Shown here: positions 28,653-35,898 of the stretch, piece after piece
How the letters are laid out: every line of letters begins with the position of its first letter
Numbering within the stretch: the first letter of the stretch is position 1
NCBI GenBank assembly: GCA_002840905.1
Contig: PHDD01000023.1
Coordinates: 57,481 to 117,385, forward strand
Direction of reading: 5' to 3'
DNA: 59,905 nucleotides
DNA from: Bacteroidetes bacterium HGW-Bacteroidetes-4
Lineage (GTDB): Bacteria; Bacteroidota; Bacteroidia; Bacteroidales; SZUA-534
Position numbers and translations under genes: made by a program
The notes under the pieces: generated by a model
Told to the model about the DNA's origin: nothing
What the model saw: the letters and a program-made list of their open reading frames with translations, nothing else
Databases searched by the model: none

Positions 28653-29078
28653 ATGAAACGTTCGGGAGTATTGGTTACGATAGTATCGCTGGCCTTGTTT
28701 GCTGCTTTTGTAATATCTAAGTGGAATCATTGGCCGGGAGCGTCCATACTGCTTTTAATTAGTATTTTAAGTGGTGCTTTGGTGCTGCTTTCACTAATTA
28801 AAAAAGCAACTGCATTACCTGCCAGCCATTCATCCAGAATGTTTTTATTGCTGGGTGGCGCTTCGTTTTTAGTGTTTACAATTAGCGTTTTATTTACAAT
28901 TTTGCACTGGCCTTATGCCGTTACCATGCAAATATTAGCATCGTTAGCGTTGATAGTTCTCATACTATTATGTATTAGCGATGCCTGGAACGAAAAGGAC
29001 GATACCCGCCGGATAAAAAAGGTATTTATAGCCTATGCTATTGGAATTATGGCACTACTCTCAATATTCATCCGTTAA
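28653..29078 (+). CDS. Small four-helix membrane protein with GldL-like HWP motifs
   Basis: 141 residues with four predicted membrane helices (about 6-23, 30-49, 63-86 and 92-108, plus a C-terminal hydrophobic end). Two repeats carry a charged/aromatic motif: KWNHWPGA (residues about 23-30) and LHWPYA (about 87-92). These resemble the HWPG motif of GldL and related Bacteroidota membrane proteins, but the protein is shorter and lacks the GldL cytoplasmic part. No function is assigned. The stop codon overlaps that of the convergent lipoprotein gene by 4 bp. Confidence 0.75.
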   Translation: MKRSGVLVTIVSLALFAAFVISKWNHWPGASILLLISILSGALVLLSLIKKATALPASHSSRMFLLLGGASFLVFTISVLFTILHWPYAVTMQILASLALIVLILLCISDAWNEKDDTRRIKKVFIAYAIGIMALLSIFIR

Positions 29079-29566
29079 TCAATTCCGGCAAAGTCGCTCC
29101 AGCCACTAACCAAGATTGTTTTAGCATATTCATCGTATTTTAGCGTAACACCTACGGTACGATCGTCGCTGCCCCAATGGGTTATGGGTAAATCTGAGTT
29201 TTCGCCAACTACAATAATGGTTCCGGTTCCATCGTCAACCAATAAGCGGTACTGACTCCAGTGCAGGTTGGGAATTTCCAACTCAAAAAACACATGGTTT
29301 CCGGGTTCAATCCGGGTATTTTCAGGAAGAATGTTTCCACTCCAGGGTTCTGTGGGTTCGGTACTGATTTGCGCTGAACCCCTTGGCCTAATCTGAATGT
29401 TGGTGATAGTATATTCCGATGCAGTTTCGTTGATAAATTTCACATAAAGTGTTGAAACGCTTTCTTCTTCCTGTGGTTCATCGTTATCAGGAAGAATTTC
29501 ACAAGAAACCATTAATAATAGGGATGTCACAAACCAAAGCGGAAGGCTGAATACTGATTTTTTCAT
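29075..29566 (-). CDS. Putative lipoprotein of unknown function
   Basis: 163 residues. Signal peptide with lipobox MVSC (Cys at residue 22), followed by an acidic linker (DNDEPQEEES) of the kind linked to surface export of Bacteroidota lipoproteins. The mature part is predicted beta-rich (VKFINETASEYTITNIQIRP). No known domain was recognised. Its end overlaps the convergent membrane-protein gene by 4 bp, with no terminator between them. Confidence 0.75.
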   Translation of the reverse strand: MKKSVFSLPLWFVTSLLLMVSCEILPDNDEPQEEESVSTLYVKFINETASEYTITNIQIRPRGSAQISTEPTEPWSGNILPENTRIEPGNHVFFELEIPNLHWSQYRLLVDDGTGTIIVVGENSDLPITHWGSDDRTVGVTLKYDEYAKTILVSGWSDFAGID

Positions 29567-29646
29567 GTTTTTAGAATTTAGTTTGACCTGAATACTAAAT
29601 TAATGAAAAAATTGTTCCAACGGCAAAGTGCTTATTCTTTTTTGAG

Positions 29647-30396
29647 CTAAAAAATAAGTTGACCGCGGTAAGCATTTGAGTTGCTTTGTCTGTTAACGCC
29701 TTCAAACTTAAAACTTCCGGATTCATTTTCGTGCCGGATCAAGTTTACCTGTTCACCAGGCAAGGTTTCTTTATTGTAATTAATCAGTAACTTTTTGGGA
29801 TAATGTTTTTGGTGAAAGTCCAGAGGAAAAGTATCCATCATCCAATCCACATAGCGGCTCGAGGTAACGTGTTTATTCAGGTCGATGTCGAAATAGGTGG
29901 CCTTGAAGTTGAATGCTTCCCCTTCTTTTACCGGAAAAATTTTTTCGGGCAGCTTGTTTATGGCGTGTTTATTTTTTAACCAGGAAAACAATTCGGCATC
30001 GAGTCCCTCGATTATTTTGGGGCGCTTGCTTTCAAAATCAATTGCCAGCCAACCCGAAGTTGCCCGGGCAACAACCTGCTGGTCTTTGTCACGAACAATG
30101 AAATCGCGCAGGTAAAGAATCTTTTCCACATTTTTAGGCCAGGTTTCAACGCTTACCGATTCGTACCAAAGTAAAGGGCGTTCAATGTCAATATGTAAAC
30201 GGCTTAATACCCAAAACAAGTGCTGTTGTTTTATTCCTCCAAAACCAAACCCTAACTGGTCGGCAGAATTAATGGCTGACTGAATTAAAAGGTTTACCAG
30301 GGCACCCAAACGGATGCGCGAAAACGTATCGGTATCGGCCGAGGTTACTTTAAAGGGATTGATTAATGAAAGGCTGGTATCGGAATGATTATTCAT
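29647..30396 (-). CDS. Acyl-ACP thioesterase (FatA/FatB-like)
   Basis: About 249 residues from ATG 30396. It releases free fatty acids from acyl carrier protein. It has two hot-dog domains: the first with FWVLSRLHIDIERPLLWYESV, the second with the active-site stretch FDIDLNKHVTSSRYVDWMMD (Asn/His pair). A longer reading from 30420 starts at TTG, but those bases form a -7 promoter box, so the ATG is preferred. It is a single gene. Confidence 0.85.
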   Translation of the reverse strand: MNNHSDTSLSLINPFKVTSADTDTFSRIRLGALVNLLIQSAINSADQLGFGFGGIKQQHLFWVLSRLHIDIERPLLWYESVSVETWPKNVEKILYLRDFIVRDKDQQVVARATSGWLAIDFESKRPKIIEGLDAELFSWLKNKHAINKLPEKIFPVKEGEAFNFKATYFDIDLNKHVTSSRYVDWMMDTFPLDFHQKHYPKKLLINYNKETLPGEQVNLIRHENESGSFKFEGVNRQSNSNAYRGQLIF

Positions 30397-30417
30397 AGTT
30401 TTATTTTTAAATCGAAT

Positions 30418-30425
30418 CAAAAGTA
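30418..30425 (-). promoter_or_regulatory. -7 box of the acyl-ACP thioesterase gene
   Basis: Minus-strand TACTTTTG fits TAnnTTTG and includes the TTG that would otherwise be an upstream start codon. It therefore decides the start at 30396. Confidence 0.45.
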
Positions 30426-30596
30426 ATTTTTTTCATGAAAAAGTTGAACTTTTTCTATTCTTCATATAAAATTCATTAACCGGATATAGTTTTGCCTCAT
30501 AATTAACACGTTTAGCAATGCAAATAAATTTTTTTAAGCGCATTGATTTAAACAAGAAACCGTATTAAAACACAATCATAAAAAAAAGGAGTAATT

Positions 30597-31106
30597 ATGA
30601 AAAAGTTAATGGTAACCATGGCAGTTTTAGGGTTTGCATTCTGGAGCTTTGGACAAACTACTGAAACACAATCTGAGGTTAAAAACCAAACCCAGGTGAA
30701 AACCCAGACTAAAGAGCAATTAAAGACTCAGGCTAAAGAACAGGTTAACGCAAAAGAACAAGAGCAATTAAAGACTCAAACCAAAGCACAAACCAAAACA
30801 CAGGCTCAGGAACAAGTGAATGCACAAAGTGAGGTGCCATTGCAAACACAAACCAGAAATCAGACAAAGATTAAGGCAAAAGAGCAATTAAATGCTGAAA
30901 ATCAGGAGCAATTGCATACACAGACAAAAACTCAGGAACAGTTGCAGGGTCCTGCTGAAACAAAAGCAGCCAATCAGAATGCCACTCAGGTAAAAAAAGT
31001 TCAGAGTCAGAAAAAGCAGCTTTGTAAAACACAAATTCAACAGCACCGTGCTTCAAATGCTGCGAAGGATCAAAAAGCTGCAAGCCAAAAAATTAATCGT
31101 CAATAA
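30597..31106 (+). CDS. Secreted Gln/Thr/Lys-rich low-complexity protein 1
   Basis: 169 residues. Cleavable signal peptide (MKKLMVTMAVLGFAF, cleavage after SFG). The mature part is an irregular repeat of Q/T/K blocks (TQTK, KEQL, AKEQVNA), strongly basic at the end, with a predicted helical or disordered character and one Cys. No domain is recognised. The mRNA has a rare strong GGAG ribosome site 6 bp before the ATG. A paralogue with the same signal peptide lies at 31632, and a remnant of the same leader lies at 31509. It probably belongs functionally to the OMP/two-component cluster that follows. Confidence 0.75.
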   Translation: MKKLMVTMAVLGFAFWSFGQTTETQSEVKNQTQVKTQTKEQLKTQAKEQVNAKEQEQLKTQTKAQTKTQAQEQVNAQSEVPLQTQTRNQTKIKAKEQLNAENQEQLHTQTKTQEQLQGPAETKAANQNATQVKKVQSQKKQLCKTQIQQHRASNAAKDQKAASQKINRQ

Positions 31107-31189
31107 GAAGTTGTCTGAACTTTTAGCATAATTGGTTAATAGCGCTACCGATTTGTTTTTAGACATTTCCTCATACCTAAATTAGGGTT

Positions 31190-31314
31190 ATGAGGTTGTC
31201 CCAAAAGTAATGCGCATTTACCAAAAACTTACAAAATGTAAGTAATCTTCAAAAAAGGAACGCTGATGATTGAAAGTAGATGATTTTAATCTTTTACTTT
31301 TTAGACAGCCTCAT
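31190..31314. mobile_element. Possible 125-bp MITE or IS remnant with terminal inverted repeats
   Basis: The left end (from 31190) and the reverse complement of the right end (to 31314) agree at 18 of 21 positions: ATGAGGyTGTCynAAAAGTAA. The sequence resembles IS ends of the GAGGCTGTC...AAAAG type. No transposase and no clear target duplication are seen. The left end also forms part of a palindrome, CCTCATA...TATGAGG (31169-31195). It lies in the 525-bp spacer between the two Gln-rich genes. Confidence 0.5.
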
Positions 31315-31508
31315 TTTATTATGAATGTAATTTTTAAATGATGCCTGTAAATGGAGTTCTTTCACAGAAATGAAGAATTTATTATTTATCTTCATGTTAA
31401 TTTCATAAATCACCCATAATTTTGTTTTGTGAATTACAGTCTTATTAAAGCTAATTGGGAAGAAATACAGTGAACTGGACAAAAAAAATGTACTTTCACC
31501 AGGATGTA

Positions 31509-31536
31509 AAAAGGAGTAATTATGAAACACCCATGA
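31509..31536 (+). pseudogene. Remnant 5' end of a third Gln-rich gene
   Basis: AAAAGGAGTAATTATGAAA is identical here and at the start of the 30597 gene (ribosome site, spacer and first two codons). The frame here stops after four codons (MKHP). This looks like a duplicated or rearranged leader left from another paralogue. Confidence 0.5.
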
Positions 31537-31579
31537 TCTTTCAAACACGATAGAAATAAAATACCCAACAGGGGTGTTC

Positions 31580-31600
31580 CCTGTCTGCCGACCAGGCAGG
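31580..31600. repeat. CCTG/CAGG-type palindrome
   Basis: CCTGTCTG (31580-31587) pairs with CAGGCAGG (31593-31600) around CCGAC. It is related to the GC-rich elements at 25464 and 35677. It lies 32 bp before the second Gln-rich gene and is not a terminator. Confidence 0.5.
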
Positions 31601-31631
31601 CATCATTCCTTAAAAATTAAATTTTATTATG

Positions 31632-31985
31632 ATGAAAAAGTTAATGGTAACAATGGCAGTTTTGGGGTTTGCTTTTTCGAGCTTTGGCCAGGAAAACCCG
31701 GAGCCGAAAAAGGTTCAAATCAAAAAACAAGAAGAGGTTCAGGCTAAAACCCAGGAAAAAGTTCAAAACCAAAATCAGGAACGGCCTCAGACTAAAAACC
31801 AGGGTAAGGTTATGAACCAAAACCAGGAGCAGATAAAAGAAGTTCCTAAGGCGAATCAGAAAGCTACACAAATTCAAAAGGCACAGCAGCAGAAAAAGCA
31901 GGTTCGCAAAGCGCAAACGCAGCAGCAAAGAGCTACACAGGCAGTGCAAAAACAAAAAGCTATTCAACGTCGCGGTAACCGGTAA
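31632..31985 (+). CDS. Secreted Gln/Lys-rich low-complexity protein 2
   Basis: 117 residues from ATG 31632 (another ATG is at 31629). The signal peptide is nearly identical to that of the 30597 product (MKKLMVTMAVLGFAFSSFGQ). The mature part is again Q/K-rich with EKVQNQNQE-type blocks and a basic tail ending RRGNR, but shorter and diverged, and without the GGAG site. The start was chosen by alignment with the paralogue. It ends 5 bp before the OMP gene, so the cluster 31632-34867 is probably one operon. Confidence 0.75.
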   Translation: MKKLMVTMAVLGFAFSSFGQENPEPKKVQIKKQEEVQAKTQEKVQNQNQERPQTKNQGKVMNQNQEQIKEVPKANQKATQIQKAQQQKKQVRKAQTQQQRATQAVQKQKAIQRRGNR

Positions 31986-31990
31986 CGAAT

Positions 31991-32848
31991 ATGAAACGAA
32001 CTGACATTAAGTTTAAAACAGGATGGTTATTTGTTTTTGTTCTTTTATTCAGGGAAGCTTTTGCCCTTAGCATGGTAGCCGACTCGCTAAGTAATTCAGA
32101 TTCGTTGCCAAACCCATCGTACCTGACGCTTGATGTGAGTTACACCAACAATAACATCGTCAACAACAATCTGGCCGGAGCAAATATTGCCGCCTTGTTT
32201 GCCGATGTTACTTTTTATCACAAATCGGGTTTTTACGCCGGTTTTATGCCAACCAATTATTTTAACGCTGCTGAGTTGTCGTACGATTTGGATTGGTCGC
32301 TGGGTTACAGTAAATTCTTTAACTCAGGCTTCTATGTCGATGCAAATTACCTGAACCACAGCTATAGGGGCGATTCGGCCCTGATGGGAATCGATTACCG
32401 GCACGCCGTAAGTTTGTCGTTAAATTACAGCAGGCAAAACTGGTACTTGTTTACCGATGCCACCACAACCTTTGGCGCATCGCAGAATTACATGTTTGAT
32501 GCTGGTCTGGGTTATTACGCCTCCTTCGATGCGCTATTTACAAAAAACGATAACCTTACGCTTTTTCCCATGTTAAGCCTGGGTTTTGGCAGCGACTACT
32601 GGCTATTCGACGGATTAACTTTGACAGAGCAGGCTCAAATAAAGATTTTGTTTCGCAACGAAGGCTTTGCCTGGAATACTTTCGATTGGCATACCACTAA
32701 CTTAATCCTTCCTATTACCTATTACCTGGGAAATATCTCGGCCTCATTTACTTATTTGTATGCCATGCCAACGTCAAAATACAAGGCTTTGTCGTGGCAA
32801 AACCAATCGGCTTTCATGTTTTCACTGGGTTATATGCTAAATTTTTAA
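31991..32848 (+). CDS. Outer-membrane beta-barrel protein
   Basis: 285 residues. Signal peptide (residues about 1-26, ending AFA). The rest alternates hydrophobic and polar residues with many aromatic girdle residues (YHKSGFYAGFMPTNYF, SGFYVDANYLN, NWYLFTDATTTFG). It ends in a strand with C-terminal Phe (FMFSLGYMLNF), the usual BAM-recognition signature. I count room for about 10-12 strands. It is encoded directly upstream of a response regulator and sensor kinase (10-bp gap), so it may be part of an envelope-sensing unit. Confidence 0.8.
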   Translation: MKRTDIKFKTGWLFVFVLLFREAFALSMVADSLSNSDSLPNPSYLTLDVSYTNNNIVNNNLAGANIAALFADVTFYHKSGFYAGFMPTNYFNAAELSYDLDWSLGYSKFFNSGFYVDANYLNHSYRGDSALMGIDYRHAVSLSLNYSRQNWYLFTDATTTFGASQNYMFDAGLGYYASFDALFTKNDNLTLFPMLSLGFGSDYWLFDGLTLTEQAQIKILFRNEGFAWNTFDWHTTNLILPITYYLGNISASFTYLYAMPTSKYKALSWQNQSAFMFSLGYMLNF

Positions 32849-32858
32849 ACCAAAGGCT

Positions 32859-33542
32859 ATGCGTATATTAATTGTTGAAGACGAAAGCGGCCTGGCTCGC
32901 GAACTGCAACATTTTCTTGAAAAAGAACAATACAAATGCGATTTGGCCTTTAACGGAGCCAGCGCATCGGAACTGATAGCAGTTAACCCATACGATTTTA
33001 TTCTGCTCGATATCGGTTTGCCCGATGCCAACGGACTCGATTTAATCGACGAGATTCACCGGTTTAATGCCGATGCCTACATCATTATAATTACCGCAAG
33101 GGGCGAGCTTACCGACAAGGTAAACGGATTTAACCTGGGCGCCGACGATTACCTGCCCAAACCCTTTTCATTTATTGAACTTCACCTGCGCATTCAGGCC
33201 ATTACCCGTCGCAAATTCGGATTCAATCAGCACGCCATTAACTTTGGCGGTTTTACAGTCGACACCAAGGCACGCACTTTTTCATACGCTGACAAACCCA
33301 TCGATTTAACAAAAAAAGAATACGATTTGCTGAGTTACCTGGTGATGAACAAAAACCGGGTACTCGATCGCATGCAGCTTACCGAACATATATGGGGGGC
33401 TTTTTTCGAAGACGATTACGATTCGAATTACATTGATGTACACATTAAAAACATCCGCAAAAAAATGCAGGCTTTCGACGACACACCCTGGATTAAAACC
33501 ATTCGTGGCGTTGGTTATAAATTCGAAAATCAGGAATCATGA
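32859..33542 (+). CDS. OmpR-family response regulator
   Basis: 227 residues. Receiver domain with acidic pocket Glu7/Asp8 (IVEDE), phosphorylated Asp51 in ILLDIGLPDANGL, and the conserved Lys near residue 101 (DDYLPKPFSF). The C-terminal winged-helix DNA-binding domain has the signature LTKKEYDLLSYL...VLDRMQLTEHIW...VDVHIKNIRKK. It overlaps the kinase gene by 4 bp, so the two are coupled partners. Confidence 0.96.
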   Translation: MRILIVEDESGLARELQHFLEKEQYKCDLAFNGASASELIAVNPYDFILLDIGLPDANGLDLIDEIHRFNADAYIIIITARGELTDKVNGFNLGADDYLPKPFSFIELHLRIQAITRRKFGFNQHAINFGGFTVDTKARTFSYADKPIDLTKKEYDLLSYLVMNKNRVLDRMQLTEHIWGAFFEDDYDSNYIDVHIKNIRKKMQAFDDTPWIKTIRGVGYKFENQES

Positions 33543-34867
33543 TACTCCCCAAAACAAAATTGAAGCACCAGCTGGTACTGTTAAATACCTTTTTAAAGCT
33601 GCTGATTATTGCTTTACTGGGCTTTACCCTTCCGTGGCTGGTTAACAAAGTAGCCATTAACGATACCGACCGCGATTTGATTAAAAAACTCGACCAGGTG
33701 TTGTTCCTGGTCGATAGTTTGGGCATAAACAGTTTTATTGATGCCGATGCCGAGTTTCAGGCTTTTGGCAGTTACAATATTTTAAAAGAAGAATACATTT
33801 CCATCGAAAACATGGATAGCGATACCCTGATAAACCACATCAGCTATACCGAACGGATTATTGAAGACGAACTGGTGAATTACCGGGTGCTGAGTTATTC
33901 GTTTGAGAAAGAAGGCGCGTTTTACCTGATTGAAATTGGTAAAAGCATTTCGACCATACTGGCTTTTCAAAAGCAACTCAAGCGTTTTGCCATGTTGTTT
34001 ATGCTGCTGATTCTGGTACTTACCATTATGTTCGAAGTTTCGGTTATCCAATACATGCTCAGGCCTATTGATCAGATTGTGCAAAAGCTTAAAAAATCGA
34101 CGCATCCTTCCCGCTTCGATTATACCCCGCTTCACACCAATACAAGCGATTTCAGTTACCTGGAACAAACCATCCATCAGTTGATGCACCAGATTGCCGA
34201 TACCTTTAACAACGAACGCGAATACATCAGCAACGTGTCGCACGAATTGCTGACACCCATCAGCATCATAAAAAGTAAGCTCGATGCCATTATTATGGAA
34301 GGCAAATTGCCCGACGAGGAAATGCTCCGTATTTTTGAATCGAAACAAACCCTGGGGCGATTAACATCGATGATTCGCACGCTGCTGACTTTATCGCGCA
34401 TCGAAAATAAAGAATACTTATTGCACGACCAGGTGGATGTTATGGACGTGATGCGTACTGTGGCTGCCGAACTCGAAGACCGCTTGCTGGATAAAAAGCT
34501 GGAATTAAAAACCGACTTTGCAGTCGACAATTTTTACTTTAAAGGCAACCGCGACTTATTGTTTACCATGTGCTACAACCTGGTGAATAATGCCCTTAAG
34601 TACACCGAAACCGGACATATACTGCTGGCGGCAAAGTTTGACAAACAAGCCTTTCGTTTAACGGTAGCCGATACCGGGCGAGGCATTGAGCCGGAAAACC
34701 TGCCGCACATTTTCAGTCGTTTCCGCAAATTTAAAACCGGTACCGACAGCTTTGGGCTGGGCCTGGCCTTAGCCAAAAAAATTGCCAATTACCATCGCAT
34801 CGCTATTCAGGTGGAATCGGAACCAGGGAAAGGAACCCGCTTTTATCTCGATTTGCCACTCGATTAG
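33539..34867 (+). CDS. Sensor histidine kinase (HisKA/HATPase_c)
   Basis: 442 residues. Two membrane helices (about 11-34 and 148-172) flank a periplasmic sensor domain of some 115 residues. The HisKA box SNVSHELLTPISIIKSKLDA has phospho-acceptor His235. ATP-binding N, G1 and G2 boxes follow (LFTMCYNLVNNALKYTE, VADTGRGIEPENL, GLGLALAKKIANYH). No HAMP domain is obvious. Its stop codon overlaps the convergent trpA stop by 4 bp. Confidence 0.95.
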   Translation: MILPKTKLKHQLVLLNTFLKLLIIALLGFTLPWLVNKVAINDTDRDLIKKLDQVLFLVDSLGINSFIDADAEFQAFGSYNILKEEYISIENMDSDTLINHISYTERIIEDELVNYRVLSYSFEKEGAFYLIEIGKSISTILAFQKQLKRFAMLFMLLILVLTIMFEVSVIQYMLRPIDQIVQKLKKSTHPSRFDYTPLHTNTSDFSYLEQTIHQLMHQIADTFNNEREYISNVSHELLTPISIIKSKLDAIIMEGKLPDEEMLRIFESKQTLGRLTSMIRTLLTLSRIENKEYLLHDQVDVMDVMRTVAAELEDRLLDKKLELKTDFAVDNFYFKGNRDLLFTMCYNLVNNALKYTETGHILLAAKFDKQAFRLTVADTGRGIEPENLPHIFSRFRKFKTGTDSFGLGLALAKKIANYHRIAIQVESEPGKGTRFYLDLPLD

Positions 34868-35637
34868 TTTCGAAGCTGCCTCATAAAACCTTGTATGCGT
34901 TCGCTCAGGCTGCCGGGTTTGTCGAGCGCTTTTATAAAGGCACTGCCTACAATGGCTCCCGAACTGTATTGACTTGCCTGTTCAAAAGTGCTTTTGTTCG
35001 AGATGCCAAATCCGGTTAAAACCGGAACCTTCAGACTCATGCCGGCAATTCGCTTAAAATAGTCGATGCTGCTGTGGTCGAATCCGCTTTTGGTTCCGGT
35101 GGTCGAAGCCGACGAAACCATGTAGATAAATCCTTTACTCAGCGTTTCCGTTTTTCGGATGCGCGTTTCATCTGTTCCCGGGGTGATTAGAAACACCGGA
35201 ATAATACCGTGTTTTTGGAATAGTTTGGCGTAGCTGTTTTCATAAACCTCGAGCGGTAAATCGGGAATAATTACCCCATCGATACCAATTTTTTCCAGCG
35301 CTTTACAAAAGTTTTCCACGCCAAAATGCAGGATTACGTTAAAATAACCCATCAAAAGCAGGGGAATCTTCACGTTTTGGCGGATGCTTGTAAGTTCGCT
35401 GAGCAGTTTTTTAAGGCTCATTCCCTGTGCCAAAGCCTGCTGACTGCTTTGCTGAATGACGGGGCCGTCGGCCAACGGATCGGAAAAGGGAATGCCAATC
35501 TCAATCATATCGGCACCATTTGCTTCGAGTTCCTTTATAATTTCAACAGTGGTTTCCGCTTCAGGATACCCGGCCGTAAAATATACCGACAGGATGTTTT
35601 TGTTTTTGCTTTGAAAAAGTTCGTTTATTCGGTTCAT
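34864..35637 (-). CDS. trpA: Tryptophan synthase alpha chain
   Basis: It cleaves indole-3-glycerol phosphate to indole and glyceraldehyde 3-phosphate, passing indole to TrpB. 257 residues. The catalytic Glu lies in MIEIGIPFSDPLADGPVIQ (near residue 46) and the catalytic Asp in GVIIPDLPLEVYE. The phosphate loop is GTKSGF / GFGISN. It is the last gene of trpEGDCFBA. It is separated from trpB by 261 bp filled with heptanucleotide repeats, and overlaps the convergent kinase gene by 4 bp. Confidence 0.97.
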   Translation of the reverse strand: MNRINELFQSKNKNILSVYFTAGYPEAETTVEIIKELEANGADMIEIGIPFSDPLADGPVIQQSSQQALAQGMSLKKLLSELTSIRQNVKIPLLLMGYFNVILHFGVENFCKALEKIGIDGVIIPDLPLEVYENSYAKLFQKHGIIPVFLITPGTDETRIRKTETLSKGFIYMVSSASTTGTKSGFDHSSIDYFKRIAGMSLKVPVLTGFGISNKSTFEQASQYSSGAIVGSAFIKALDKPGSLSERIQGFMRQLRN

Positions 35638-35676
35638 AGTTTTTGATGTTACTGGTTGCTGGATGTTAGAATCCTG

Positions 35677-35693
35677 CCCGACGGTCAGGCGGG
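35677..35693. repeat. GC-rich 17-bp dispersed repeat, copy 2
   Basis: CCCGACGGTCAGGCGGG, 16 of 17 identical to 25464-25480, again directly ahead of a TTAGA-type heptad array. Confidence 0.7.
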
Positions 35694-35756
35694 TTAGATA
35701 TTAGAACTTAGACTTTAGATGTTAGACCATAGACTTAAGACACAAGAATCAAGACC
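35694..35756. repeat. Heptanucleotide array, TTAGACN type, 9 units
   Basis: Units in perfect 7-bp register: TTAGATA, TTAGAAC, TTAGACT, TTAGATG, TTAGACC, ATAGACT, TAAGACA, CAAGAAT, CAAGACC. It lies in the trpB-trpA spacer. Confidence 0.88.
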
Positions 35757-35765
35757 CACTAAATG

Positions 35766-35891
35766 TTTACTCTTCACTCTTCACTTTTCACTCTTCACTC
35801 TTCACTTTTCACTCTTCACTTTTCACTTTTCACTCTTCACTTTTCACTCTCAATGCTAATATATAGTCTCTAACTTCTAACCGTCTAATCG
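35766..35891. repeat. Heptanucleotide array, TTCACTY type, 12 units plus degenerate tail
   Basis: From 35766 to 35849 there are twelve consecutive heptamers: TTTACTC once, then TTCACTC or TTCACTT. The register continues to 35891 with TCAATGC, TAATATA, TAGTCTC, TAACTTC, TAACCGT and CTAATCG. This tail holds GTCTAA, the reverse complement of the TTAGAC core on the other side of the spacer. It ends 7 bp from the trpB stop codon. Confidence 0.9.
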
Positions 35892-35898
35892 TCTGGTT

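Noticed and set aside
33782-34348. 188-codon antisense frame inside the sensor kinase gene
   Set aside because: Fully opposite to an intact histidine kinase; composition is that of a shadow frame.
35694-35891. Heptad arrays considered as a CRISPR array
   Set aside because: Units are contiguous 7-mers with no spacers; no cas genes.
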